From Bradyrhizobium sp. NAS96.2 (GTDB lineage: Bacteria > Pseudomonadota > Alphaproteobacteria > Rhizobiales > Xanthobacteraceae): DNA of 40,586 nucleotides. The notes below the pieces were generated by a model. The model saw only the letters and a program-made list of their open reading frames with translations. It was not told the origin of the DNA and did no database searches. Of the stretch, positions 1-7,946 are shown one piece after another. The translations under genes were made by a program, and so were the position numbers. Every line of letters starts with the position of its first letter. Position 1 is the stretch's first letter. Location of the stretch: positions 1 through 40,586 of the forward strand of contig NZ_LGHK01000054.1 of NCBI RefSeq assembly GCF_001908235.1, written 5' to 3'.

Positions 1-61
1 CGCAGCCTGTAAACGGAGCCCGCACCGTTGCCGGCCGCCCCCCGCGGCCCGCAAGGCGGCG

Positions 62-137
62 GGGCCTGTAGCTCAATGGTTAGAGCCGGCCGCTCATAAC
101 GGTCTGGTTGCAGGTTCGAGTCCTGCCGGGCCCACCA
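62..137 (+). tRNA. tRNA with CAU anticodon, probably tRNA-Ile2 (lysidine type)
   Basis: The full cloverleaf can be folded by eye. The 7-bp acceptor stem is GGGCCTG/CGGGCCC, the anticodon stem GGCCG/CGGTC encloses the loop CTCATAA (anticodon CAT), and the T-arm is GCAGG-TTCGAGT-CCTGC. The discriminator is A and the CCA end is encoded. A CAU anticodon can mean elongator Met, initiator Met or Ile2. The first acceptor pair is G-C, which argues against an initiator. The C4-G69 and C5-G68 pairs match the TilS recognition features known from E. coli Ile2 rather than Met, so Ile2 is preferred. Its 3' end is a possible integration site for mobile DNA. Confidence 0.93.
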
Positions 138-578
138 AGAATATCAGTGTCGTACTGGGTCCTCGTTGCCCGTCGCGCGACGACCGCACCAGATGCGCGT
201 ACTCTTCGTTCGTGCGCAAGTTCGCGAGGACGTCGGACCAACTCGCAGGATGAGTCGATGCGACAGTATCTGGAAGATCCGCCATCCGGTTTGGCCGCCA
301 TAGACGGCTTTTTGACCTGACCGCGCGGAACGCCTGCCGCTCGCCACTCCCTTCTCCGTCGGCGGGAAAGCTGTCCGCCCTATCCAACTGCGTTGATGTG
401 CGAACGGACGAGTGGACGATCCAGAAAGGGACGCCTCCCTCAATCGAAAAAGAGGCAATTGCAAGCTACCAGAGCCATTGGCCAAAAATCGGTCGTCGGC
501 GTTGCTAACGCTTTTGAATTCACCGGCGATGCAGAAGTGCCGTTTGACGATTATCGGGATACCCGTGCTACTCCACCG
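138..578. other. Gene-poor interval after the tRNA
   Basis: No convincing coding sequence was found in these 441 bases. The open frames overlapping the tRNA are antisense artefacts. Base composition drops to a visibly lower GC level around 400-560 than in the catabolic loci to the right. No poly-T terminator, repeat or integrase fragment was recognised. Confidence 0.4.
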
Positions 579-1385
579 TCAGCTCGCGGAGGCGGTCTGC
601 ACCGCGATCTTGTTCTGCGCGATGATGGCTTCGGCCCGCGCGAGATTTTCCAGGAGGCGCTGGCTCGTCAAGACAAGGAAATAATAGCCGAACTGCGGGT
701 TCTGGAAGTAGATCTCGAGCAGCTTTTCATAAGTGATGGTTAGAACGTGCCCGTCCTCGATACATTCGATGGTCGCGGTCCGGCGGTTGTCAGGCGTGAG
801 GAAACCGAGTTCGCCCATCAGGCGGCCCGGCGGAACATCGACGTTGATTTCAATGACTCGGAATCTGCCGGTAACTGTCAGCAGCATTTCGTTGGCTGCG
901 TCACCTTTCTTCATCAAGATTTCGCCCTGGCGATACTTGCGCTGGGTCATGAACGGCTTGAGCCACTCCATCGACATGTCGCCCTGCGTTGCCGTGCGCG
1001 CCTTCTTCACCAGAGCGAGCATTTGATGAAGGCGGTAGGCGTTGATGGGAACCATCAGGAGATAAAGCAGAAACGTTGTGATGGCTCCAGTGAGCGCACC
1101 GAAGATGGCAAAGAATACGCAACCGATCATGTTGGCGACTCGGAGCGGGACCATGGTCTGCGTCAGAAGGGTGGCGACAAAGAAGGTCGCGCCGACCAAA
1201 GCGAACATGTTTGCCAGGGTGATGTTGTGCAGAAAGATTTCCAGCAGGCGGCTGAAGATGGCGTTCCAAGTCACGTCATTGGGATCGAGACCGATCTGAA
1301 TCAGAATCTTCGCGAACCTGAGGTTGTCGGTTGCCGCATCGAGAATGCGATCCAGTATGCTGGACACGTCTGCGCTGATCATCAT
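579..1385 (-). CDS. Membrane protein with C-terminal cyclic nucleotide-binding (Crp-like) domain
   Basis: The product is 268 aa from the ATG at 1385; a second ATG follows directly and an in-frame TTG lies at 1415. None has a strong ribosome binding site. The first half carries two or three hydrophobic stretches, roughly residues 58-78 and 84-117, which should be membrane spans. The second half, from about residue 145, fits a cNMP-binding/Crp-type beta-barrel: a 'YRQGEILMKKGD' entry strand and a 'GRLMGELGFLTPDNRRTATI' stretch resembling the phosphate-binding cassette. No helix-turn-helix follows, so it is more likely a ligand-sensing membrane protein than a transcription factor. The gene stands alone and has lower GC than its neighbours, possibly from transfer near the tRNA. 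Ligand and output are unknown. Confidence 0.75.
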   Translation of the reverse strand: MMISADVSSILDRILDAATDNLRFAKILIQIGLDPNDVTWNAIFSRLLEIFLHNITLANMFALVGATFFVATLLTQTMVPLRVANMIGCVFFAIFGALTGAITTFLLYLLMVPINAYRLHQMLALVKKARTATQGDMSMEWLKPFMTQRKYRQGEILMKKGDAANEMLLTVTGRFRVIEINVDVPPGRLMGELGFLTPDNRRTATIECIEDGHVLTITYEKLLEIYFQNPQFGYYFLVLTSQRLLENLARAEAIIAQNKIAVQTASAS

Positions 1386-1934
1386 TTGGTTTCGCCAAAG
1401 TGTTGTGTAAGCCAATACCGGCAGCGGCTATTCCGGATGAAACCGTTGCGCCCGTCAAGTCGAACGAAAGACTCGGCAAGCGCGAGATGGAGTGAACGGG
1501 GATACCGCGACCATCCAGCCTCCTTCAAGCGGCACCGGAAGCATCGCATGCATCACCAGGGCAAGGACGGCGCCACCCCATGCATCGCCAAATATACAGC
1601 AGGCGCGCAAGCTCCGACCGGCAGGTCCAAGCTCCTTGCCATAGATTCTCGTTCCCATCCCCGACTTTTCCGTGACGAACATCACTCCGTGGACTATCCT
1701 CAGCGATAGGAGGCGACACGGGGCTGTCGCCCGCCTGGCAGAATTAGAACTGCAGCCGACCGGATATTCGGATCAGGTATGATCCAATCGATCCGGACCG
1801 ATTCGATCGGCCAATCGCCTCCCTTCGCATCGGGACCGGTGAGGATCACGACGAGCTTCCGCTGCAGTCGCATAAGGGCAGCTGGATCGACGGGCGAGAT
1901 CGAAACAGGCCTTCACCTTGATGCAGATGCCGCC
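1386..1934. other. Intergenic interval with a short hairpin
   Basis: No supported gene was found. There is a perfect 7-bp inverted repeat (GGCGACA, 6-nt loop, TGTCGCC) at 1712-1731, but neither strand follows it with a T-run, so it is not a classical terminator. A smaller palindrome, CCGATTCGATCGG, lies near 1798-1811. The interval includes the 3' flank of the long minus-strand polyol operon, so a Rho-dependent end or a non-canonical hairpin terminator may lie here. Confidence 0.35.
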
Positions 1935-3443
1935 CTAGATGCAGCTCTCGAATGCCAGCCGCTCCGTCGGCGTCAAATGCAAGCCGTGCTTGGTGCGCCG
2001 ATCCAGGAAGTCGGCAGGCAACTTGGCCCACTCCTTCGCGCGCAGATACGCCGCCTCGCATTCATAGAAATCGCCGCCGAAATGCTGGCCCAGATCGGCC
2101 AGGATGCGGGTCGAGCCGAGCAGCTCGCGCGCGCGTGTCCCGTAGAGACGCGCATAGTGATGGATCAGCCTTTGCGGCAGATCGGGATAGTCGCTCGTCA
2201 GCGCGCGGGAGAAATCATCGAAGCTGCCGCCGATGTCGCCGCCCGGCAGCGGCCGGTGCGCGGTCCAGGCCGACGACAGTTTTGGAAACCACGGCGCCAG
2301 GCGCTGCATCGCCTGCTCGGCGAGCCGGCGATAGGTCGTGATCTTGCCACCGAAGATCGAGAGCAGCGGCGGCGCGCCCTCGGCGCCGTGAACCTCGAAC
2401 ACATAGTCGCGCGTCACGGCCGACGGATTGTCGGCATTGTCATCGTAGAGCGGCCGAACGCCGGAGAAGGCGTGCACGATCTCGCTCGGCTGCGGCGGCG
2501 TCCGGAAATAGCGTCGCAGCACCTGCAGCAGATAATCCGTCTCGTCCTCGCCGATCGCGACGTCCTCGGCACGGCCCTGATAGGGAATGTCTGTCGTGCC
2601 GATCAATGCGAGATCGTCCTCGTAGGGATTGACGAAGATCACCCGCCGATCGGTATTTTGCAGCAGATAGGCCTGCGGCCCGTCCCAGAATTTCGGCACC
2701 ACGATGTGACTGCCCTTCACCAGCCGCACGCTCTGGGCAGAGTTCAGCCCGGTCACGCCCTGGATGACATCCTGCACCCATGGCCCGGCGGCGTTGACCA
2801 GCGCGCGCGCCCGCACAACCTGCGCGGTGCCGTCATCGCCCTGCATCTCGAGCAGCCAGGTCTCGCCGTCCCGGCGCGCACGCACCGCCCGCGTGCGCGG
2901 CAGGATGCGGGCGCCGTTCTGCGCGGCATCGATCAGATTGAGGATCACCAGCCTGCTGTCATCGACCCAGCAGTCTGAATATTCGAAGCCCCGCCGGAAC
3001 TGCTTGTGCAGCGGCGCGCCCTCCGGGGCCTGCGACAGATCCAGGCTGCGGCTCGCCGCCAGCTGTTTGCGGCCGCCGAGATGGTCGTAGAGCAACAGTC
3101 CGGTGCGGACCAGCCAGGCCGGCCGCTGCTCCGGCGAATGCGGCAGCACGAAGCGCATCGGCCAGATGATGTGCGGCGCGGACGCGAGCAGCACCTCGCG
3201 CTCGATCAGCGCCTCGCGCACCAGGCGGAACTCGTAGTATTCGAGATAGCGCAGCCCGCCATGAATCAGCTTGCCGGAGCGGGACGAGGTGCCCTCGGCG
3301 AAATCATCCTTCTCGCAGAGCAGGACCTTCAACCCGCGGCCGGCGGCATCACGGGCGATGCCGGCGCCGTTGATGCCGCCACCGATGACCGCGATATCGA
3401 CCAGCCCGTGATCCCTGCCTGCGACCGGCGCAGTGCCCGTCAT
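1935..3443 (-). CDS. glpD: FAD-dependent glycerol-3-phosphate / polyol-phosphate dehydrogenase (GlpD/EryB-like)
   Basis: This 502-aa protein has the usual GlpD length. The N-terminal dinucleotide-binding motif is GGGINGAG, followed by the family signatures 'GTSSRSGKLIHGGLRYLE' and 'FGGKITTYR'. GlpD enzymes oxidise sn-glycerol-3-phosphate to dihydroxyacetone phosphate at the membrane and pass electrons to quinone; the close homologue EryB oxidises erythritol phosphate. Here the gene is last in an operon that also encodes an erythritol-kinase-like FGGY kinase, so oxidation of another polyol phosphate is as likely as a glycerol role. The ATG at 3443 overlaps the stop of the upstream aldolase gene (ATGA), implying translational coupling. 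The family is certain; the substrate is not, and the symbol is given by homology class. Confidence 0.9.
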   Translation of the reverse strand: MTGTAPVAGRDHGLVDIAVIGGGINGAGIARDAAGRGLKVLLCEKDDFAEGTSSRSGKLIHGGLRYLEYYEFRLVREALIEREVLLASAPHIIWPMRFVLPHSPEQRPAWLVRTGLLLYDHLGGRKQLAASRSLDLSQAPEGAPLHKQFRRGFEYSDCWVDDSRLVILNLIDAAQNGARILPRTRAVRARRDGETWLLEMQGDDGTAQVVRARALVNAAGPWVQDVIQGVTGLNSAQSVRLVKGSHIVVPKFWDGPQAYLLQNTDRRVIFVNPYEDDLALIGTTDIPYQGRAEDVAIGEDETDYLLQVLRRYFRTPPQPSEIVHAFSGVRPLYDDNADNPSAVTRDYVFEVHGAEGAPPLLSIFGGKITTYRRLAEQAMQRLAPWFPKLSSAWTAHRPLPGGDIGGSFDDFSRALTSDYPDLPQRLIHHYARLYGTRARELLGSTRILADLGQHFGGDFYECEAAYLRAKEWAKLPADFLDRRTKHGLHLTPTERLAFESCI

Positions 3444-4168
3444 CGTTTGCTGCTACGCCGTTTCTCGGCGCGACGCGGCGCCGCCTTGGCCGTCGCGCGG
3501 GCCTTGTTCGGCTTCGGCGCCTGCAAGCCGTAGGTGGAGAACCCCTTCGCGGTGTCGGCGATCTCCTCGTCGGACAGGATGATCCGCGAGTCGAGCGCGA
3601 GCGAGAGGTAGTATTGCCGCGCGATGGTCTCGAGCTCGACCGCGAGCCACATCGCCTTGTCGAGATTGGCGCCGAGCGCGATCATGCCGTGGTTGGCGAG
3701 CAGGCAGCCATTGCGGCCCTCCAGCGCCGCGATCGCGTGGTCGGACAATTCCTTGGTGCCGTAGCGCGCGTAGCCGGCGCAGCGGATGTCGGTGCCGCCG
3801 AACGCCGCCATCATATAGTGGCAAGCCGGGATCGGCTTACGCGCGATCGCGAGCACGGTCGCGTAGGTCGAGTGGGTATGGACGATGGCGCCGACATCGG
3901 GCCGGGCGCGCGTGATGTCAAGATGGAAGCGCCATTCGGTGGACGGCTGCAGCGGCCCCTCCCACGTGCCGTAGTCGCCCTCGAGCGGCATCGACGCGAT
4001 CATCTCCGGCTTCATCGAATCATAGGGGGTTGCCGACGGCGTGATCAGCATCCGGTCCTTGTAGCGGGCGGAGATGTTGCCTGATGTCCCCTGGTTGAGA
4101 CCCGACGCATTCATCCATCGGCACTTGGCGATAACAGCCTCGCGCAATTGTCGTTCCTCACGGGTCAT
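3440..4168 (-). CDS. Class II aldolase/adducin family protein (L-fuculose-phosphate-aldolase-like)
   Basis: The 242-aa product starts at the ATG at 4168, chosen because GAGAAAGG lies about 8 nt upstream; a longer frame to 4192 has no better signal. Class II aldolase landmarks are all visible: a phosphate-binding 'NQGTSGNIS' near residue 25, catalytic Glu78 (in PSTEW), zinc ligands His97 and His99 (HTHS) and His160 (ANHG). The family cleaves ketose-1-phosphates to DHAP plus an aldehyde. The Lys/Arg/Ala-rich C-terminal tail is an addition of unknown role. It sits between a hydroxyacid dehydrogenase gene and the GlpD-like gene, so it probably cleaves the ketose phosphate produced by that dehydrogenase. 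The substrate is inferred only. Confidence 0.88.
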   Translation of the reverse strand: MTREERQLREAVIAKCRWMNASGLNQGTSGNISARYKDRMLITPSATPYDSMKPEMIASMPLEGDYGTWEGPLQPSTEWRFHLDITRARPDVGAIVHTHSTYATVLAIARKPIPACHYMMAAFGGTDIRCAGYARYGTKELSDHAIAALEGRNGCLLANHGMIALGANLDKAMWLAVELETIARQYYLSLALDSRIILSDEEIADTAKGFSTYGLQAPKPNKARATAKAAPRRAEKRRSSKR

Positions 4169-4202
4169 ACGGACTGCCTTTCTCTTCAACACGGCTTGCT
4201 CT

Positions 4203-5243
4203 TCAGCACGGATTGCGTGGCGGCTCGCCGGCCAGGAAGCGGCGAACCTCTTCGGCCGCCTGCTCGGCGGCCACGGTGACGGTACGCACGGAGGCGCCGG
4301 CGATGTGCGGCGTCAGCGTGACGTTGGGAAGTCGCAAGAGCGGCCAGTCCTCGGGGACGGGCTCGACCGCGAAGGTATCGAGCATGGCGCCGCCGAGATG
4401 GCCTGATGCCAGCGCGTCATGCAGCGCCTCGTAATCGACCAGCGGGCCGCGCGCGGTGTTGATCAGGAACGCGCCCGGCTTGATCCGCGCCAGCGCGTCG
4501 CGCCCGATGAAGCGGGTGGTCTCCGGCGTCACCCGCGCGTGCAGCGTGATGACGTCGGCGCGGCCGAGCAGCTCACCGAGCGCGACATGCTCGACGCCGT
4601 CATTGCGGTCCTGGGCGCTGAGCTGGACATAGGGATCGGCGACCAGGATCCTGCAGCCGAACGCCTTCAGCAGCTTGACGACACGGCTGCCGATCGCGCC
4701 GTAGCCGACAATGCCGACCGTCATCTCGCCGAGCTCGCGCCCGGTGCGGTCGGCGCGATAGAGATCGCCGCGCCACTCCCCGCCACGCAGCGCCTCATGA
4801 CCGCTGCGGATCAGGCGTGTCTCGGCGAGAATGGCGCCGATGGTGAACTCCGCCACCGCACTCGCATTGCGGCCGGGCGTATTGACCACCAGCACGTTGT
4901 GGTCGCGCGCCGCCTGCATGTCGATGTTGACAGGGCCGCCCCGCGACACCGCAATAAACTTCAGCGTCGGCAACCGCTCCAGCATCGACCGCGAGATCGG
5001 CGCCAGGTGGGTGACGAGCAGCTCGGCATCGCCGATGAAGTCGATGATCTCGTCAGGCTGCCCCATGAATTCCTTCAGGCCATCGAGCTTCGAGCCGGCG
5101 TAACCGTGCTCCATCGGCTCGTCCGGCCAGGGCTGCTCCAGGGAACGGATATCGACGCCATTGCCGCAGGCCGCGCGGATATGCTCGGCGAACACCGACG
5201 GCAGCATGAAACGGTCGCCGACGATGGCGATGGACTTAGACAT
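4203..5243 (-). CDS. NAD-dependent D-2-hydroxyacid dehydrogenase (PGDH-like)
   Basis: The start is the ATG at 5243, preceded by GGAGG at good spacing, giving 346 aa. The Rossmann motif GYGAIG is at residues 180-185. The catalytic triad of the D-isomer-specific 2-hydroxyacid dehydrogenase family is intact: Arg265 (NTARGP), Glu294 (FAVEP) and His313 (TPHIAG). The family reduces 2-keto acids such as glyoxylate, hydroxypyruvate or 3-phosphohydroxypyruvate, or runs in reverse. There is no ACT regulatory domain, so a housekeeping serine-biosynthesis role is less likely. It overlaps the upstream kinase gene by 8 bp and precedes an aldolase gene, suggesting it handles a two- or three-carbon acid derived from the aldol cleavage product. 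The exact substrate is unknown. Confidence 0.88.
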   Translation of the reverse strand: MSKSIAIVGDRFMLPSVFAEHIRAACGNGVDIRSLEQPWPDEPMEHGYAGSKLDGLKEFMGQPDEIIDFIGDAELLVTHLAPISRSMLERLPTLKFIAVSRGGPVNIDMQAARDHNVLVVNTPGRNASAVAEFTIGAILAETRLIRSGHEALRGGEWRGDLYRADRTGRELGEMTVGIVGYGAIGSRVVKLLKAFGCRILVADPYVQLSAQDRNDGVEHVALGELLGRADVITLHARVTPETTRFIGRDALARIKPGAFLINTARGPLVDYEALHDALASGHLGGAMLDTFAVEPVPEDWPLLRLPNVTLTPHIAGASVRTVTVAAEQAAEEVRRFLAGEPPRNPC

Positions 5244-6816
5244 GGTCGCCTCCGGCGCGCAGCGCGGCGAGTTGCTTCCAGACCGGCCGCGACGCCAGCC
5301 GTGCATCGAGATAGGTCGGGAAGATGCTGGCGTAGCGCTTCGCCAGCGCGGCATCGGGCGATTGCGGGGCGCTCAGATGCGGCGTAACCCACTGCTCTGC
5401 GCAGGCGCGCATGTCGGGATAGGCATCGATCGCGACCGCGGCGATCATCGCCGCACCTGCCGCGCCGGCCTCGGCGCGGCTGCAGATCCGGACGTCGCAA
5501 TCCAGCGCGGCCCCGAGGATGGCACCAAGCGCACGGCTCTTCGCCGCGCCGCCGGTGATTCGGACATCGCGCGGCAGCGACCCCATCGCGGCGTAGCAAT
5601 CCCGTGCGGCGAAGGCCAGGCCCTCCATCACGCCGCGCATCAGGTCGCCATAGCGATGGCGCGAGCGCAGGCCGAAGAATTGCGCGCTGGCCTCGTGCGC
5701 GACGAACGGGCCACGTTCACCCGCATCTGAAATAAACGGATGGAACAGCACCTCGCCGGGCTTGGCCCGCAGCACCTGATCGTCGAGCCGGCGGATCAGC
5801 TCGGTCCGCGTGCGCGTCACGCCCTCCGCCGCCAGCAAGTCGCAGGCGAGATCGAGCATCCAGTCGATGTTCAGCGTCGCCGCCATGTTGGACTGCATCT
5901 GGGCATAGTGACCCGGCACCGGGAACGGCATGGTGTAGCCGGTTGCCTCGCGGTTCAGCGTCACCGCGTCGGCGCTCGACACCAGCCGCATATGCATGCC
6001 GGTCGAACCGATGATGGTGCAGCCGACCTCGGGTGACGGATCGTAGAGCCCGGCCCCGAGTGCGTTGCAGATCACGTCGACATAGCCGAGGCAGACCGGT
6101 ACGCCTTCCGGCAGGCCGATCTCGATGGCCGCCGCCGTGGTGAGCGGATGCGTCATGACCGCACCGTCGACGACTTGCGGGAACAGGTGCGTCAGGTCGG
6201 CAATGCCGATCAACCCTGCGGTCTCCGCATCGAAGCCGCGCTTGCGGAAATCGCCGCAGGAGAACGTGGCTTCCGACGGATCGGTTGCACGCTCGCCGGT
6301 GAGCAGGAAATAGAGCCAGTCCTTGCAATGGAACGCGGTTGCCGCCCTGGCGATCGCCTCGGGCATATGCGCCTGCAGCCACGCCAGTTGCGGCCCCTGC
6401 TGGCAGGCATTGAGCCCGGAGCCGGTGCGGCGGTAGAGCAGCCCGTTGCGCTCGCTGGCGCGGATCTCCTCGACCAACCGCCCCGCGCGCGAGTCGAGCC
6501 ACAGCAGTGCCGGCGCAACCGGCCGCCCGTCATCATCGATCAGCCAGGTGCCGTCGCCCTGCCCGGTCACCGCGATCGCCGCAATGCGTGCGGACAAGTC
6601 GGGCACCGACTTTGCCAGCGTGCGAATGACCGCGACCGTATCGGTCCAGGTCCGCGCCATGTCCTGCTCGACATGGCCGCCGGCCAGGCTGCTATACGCA
6701 TTCGGCCGCGAGACGTCGGCAAGCTGCTCGCCGGCCAGTGTAAACGCCACCGCCTTGATCAGCGAGGTGCCGGCATCGATGCCGATGATGACGTCGCGGC
6801 TTGCAGAAGCAGCCAT
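5236..6816 (-). CDS. FGGY-family polyol kinase, erythritol-kinase-like
   Basis: This 526-aa FGGY carbohydrate kinase starts at the ATG at 6816, with GGAGGTG just upstream. The first ATPase-domain loop 'GIDAGTS' is at residues 12-18; 'TGQGDGTW' near residue 85, 'DPSEATFSCGDF' near 190 and 'GYVDVICNALGAG' near 260 mark sugar and catalytic segments, and the C-terminal adenosine motif is 'ITGGAAKS'. From memory, GQGDGTW and the DPSE-T-F-GDF stretch recall rhizobial/Brucella EryA, which phosphorylates erythritol. Length (about 520 aa) also fits EryA better than GlpK or XylB. It lies 2 bp after the transporter ATPase gene and overlaps the dehydrogenase gene, so it likely phosphorylates the imported substrate. 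Polyol kinase is likely; erythritol itself is unproven because no eryC-type isomerase gene is nearby. Confidence 0.85.
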   Translation of the reverse strand: MAASASRDVIIGIDAGTSLIKAVAFTLAGEQLADVSRPNAYSSLAGGHVEQDMARTWTDTVAVIRTLAKSVPDLSARIAAIAVTGQGDGTWLIDDDGRPVAPALLWLDSRAGRLVEEIRASERNGLLYRRTGSGLNACQQGPQLAWLQAHMPEAIARAATAFHCKDWLYFLLTGERATDPSEATFSCGDFRKRGFDAETAGLIGIADLTHLFPQVVDGAVMTHPLTTAAAIEIGLPEGVPVCLGYVDVICNALGAGLYDPSPEVGCTIIGSTGMHMRLVSSADAVTLNREATGYTMPFPVPGHYAQMQSNMAATLNIDWMLDLACDLLAAEGVTRTRTELIRRLDDQVLRAKPGEVLFHPFISDAGERGPFVAHEASAQFFGLRSRHRYGDLMRGVMEGLAFAARDCYAAMGSLPRDVRITGGAAKSRALGAILGAALDCDVRICSRAEAGAAGAAMIAAVAIDAYPDMRACAEQWVTPHLSAPQSPDAALAKRYASIFPTYLDARLASRPVWKQLAALRAGGDHV

Positions 6817-6818
6817 GG

Positions 6819-7934
6819 TCAGGACACCTCCGCATGGCGAATGCAGGTTCCGTCGTTGCCGAAGATGTGCAGGTGGCGCGGCTCCAGCGCGAACGGCACG
6901 ATATCGCCCGGCCGCGCGGCGACGCGGCCCGGCGTGACCGCGATCAGCATGCGGCCGTTGCAATCGCCGGCGACATGCGACTGATCGCCGAGCCACTGGT
7001 TGGAGACGACCTTCACCCTGACATCGCCGGTCCCGACCGCGATCTTCTGCGGACGAATGCCGATCCGCACCTGCGGCGTGCCGGCGAGCGCACTCGCCGC
7101 CTCGCTGTCGAGCCCGGCGCCGTTGACGTCGAAAGCCATGTCGGTTCCGACCGACAGGCGGAAGCCGCCATCCGAGCGCGTCACGCCGGCGTCGAGCAGG
7201 TTCATCGGCGGCTCCCCGATGAAGCTCGCAACGAACAGATTGGCGGGCCGGCCCTTCAGCTCCTTCTCGCTGGCGAATTGCTGCAGCACGCCGCCTTCCA
7301 TCACCGCGATGCGGTCGGCCAGCGCGCTGGCTTCGGTCTGGTCGTGGGTGACGAAGATCGCAGTCATGCCGCGCTCGGCCAGCAGGCTCTTGATCCGGCC
7401 GCGCAGCACCGCGCGCAGCTGCGGCTCGAGCTGCCCCATCGGCTCATCGAGCAGATAGAGATCGGCATCGCGCACCAGCGCCCGCGCCAGCGACACGCGC
7501 TGCTGCTGGCCACCGGAGATCGCGCGCGGATAGCTGTCGAGGATGTCCTCGATCTCGACCAGGCGGGCAATCTCGTCGACACGCCGCGTCACCTCAGCGC
7601 GCGGCAGCTGGGCGGATTTCAGTGCGAACGCGATATTCTCGCGGACCGTGAGCGGCGGATAGAGCGAGTAGCCCTCGAAGGCCATCGCGACCTTGCGCCG
7701 CGCCGGCGGCAGCTCGTGAATCCGCCGCCCGCCCAGCGCGATCGATCCGGCCGAGACGTCCTCGAAGCCTGCGATCATCCGCAAGGTCGAAGTCTTGCCG
7801 CATCCCGACGATCCCAACAGCGCAACGATCTCGCCCTTCTCGACCGCCATATCGAGCGCGCGCACCGCGTGCACCGGCGCATTGCCACGGCTGCGATAGA
7901 CCTTGTCGATGCCTCGAAGCTCGAGCATGTCCAT
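6819..7934 (-). CDS. Sugar/polyol ABC transporter ATP-binding protein (canonical ATPase)
   Basis: This is a MalK/UgpC-type ATPase with intact catalytic motifs: Walker A GSSGCGKT, signature ISGGQQQR, Walker B ending LLDEP and the switch histidine in VTHD. A C-terminal TOBE-like region follows from about residue 240. Three in-frame ATGs (7940, 7934, 7928) are possible; 7934 is chosen because AGGAG sits 9 nt upstream of it but only 3 nt upstream of 7940. It pairs with the upstream ATPase gene, 12 bp away, and the two permeases. The two-ATPase, two-permease layout resembles the rhizobial glycerol transporter GlpSTPQ. It should power uptake of a polyol across the inner membrane. Confidence 0.92.
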   Translation of the reverse strand: MDMLELRGIDKVYRSRGNAPVHAVRALDMAVEKGEIVALLGSSGCGKTSTLRMIAGFEDVSAGSIALGGRRIHELPPARRKVAMAFEGYSLYPPLTVRENIAFALKSAQLPRAEVTRRVDEIARLVEIEDILDSYPRAISGGQQQRVSLARALVRDADLYLLDEPMGQLEPQLRAVLRGRIKSLLAERGMTAIFVTHDQTEASALADRIAVMEGGVLQQFASEKELKGRPANLFVASFIGEPPMNLLDAGVTRSDGGFRLSVGTDMAFDVNGAGLDSEAASALAGTPQVRIGIRPQKIAVGTGDVRVKVVSNQWLGDQSHVAGDCNGRMLIAVTPGRVAARPGDIVPFALEPRHLHIFGNDGTCIRHAEVS

Positions 7935-7946
7935 GACCATCCGCTC

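Noticed and set aside
80..387. Minus-strand open frames crossing the tRNA, with 'GRTRTCNQTVMSGRL' and 'GPAGLEPATRPL' ends
   Set aside because: These are the well-known spurious peptides produced by reading a tRNA gene antisense; no ribosome binding site or family support.
1455..1719. Short minus-strand frames between the cNMP protein and the GlpD-like gene
   Set aside because: They show no recognisable domain and no convincing ribosome binding site, and overlap each other in different frames.
1712..1731. Hairpin considered as the terminator of the polyol operon
   Set aside because: The stem is only 7 bp, no T-run follows on either strand, and it lies about 200 bp beyond the last gene; kept only as a note.
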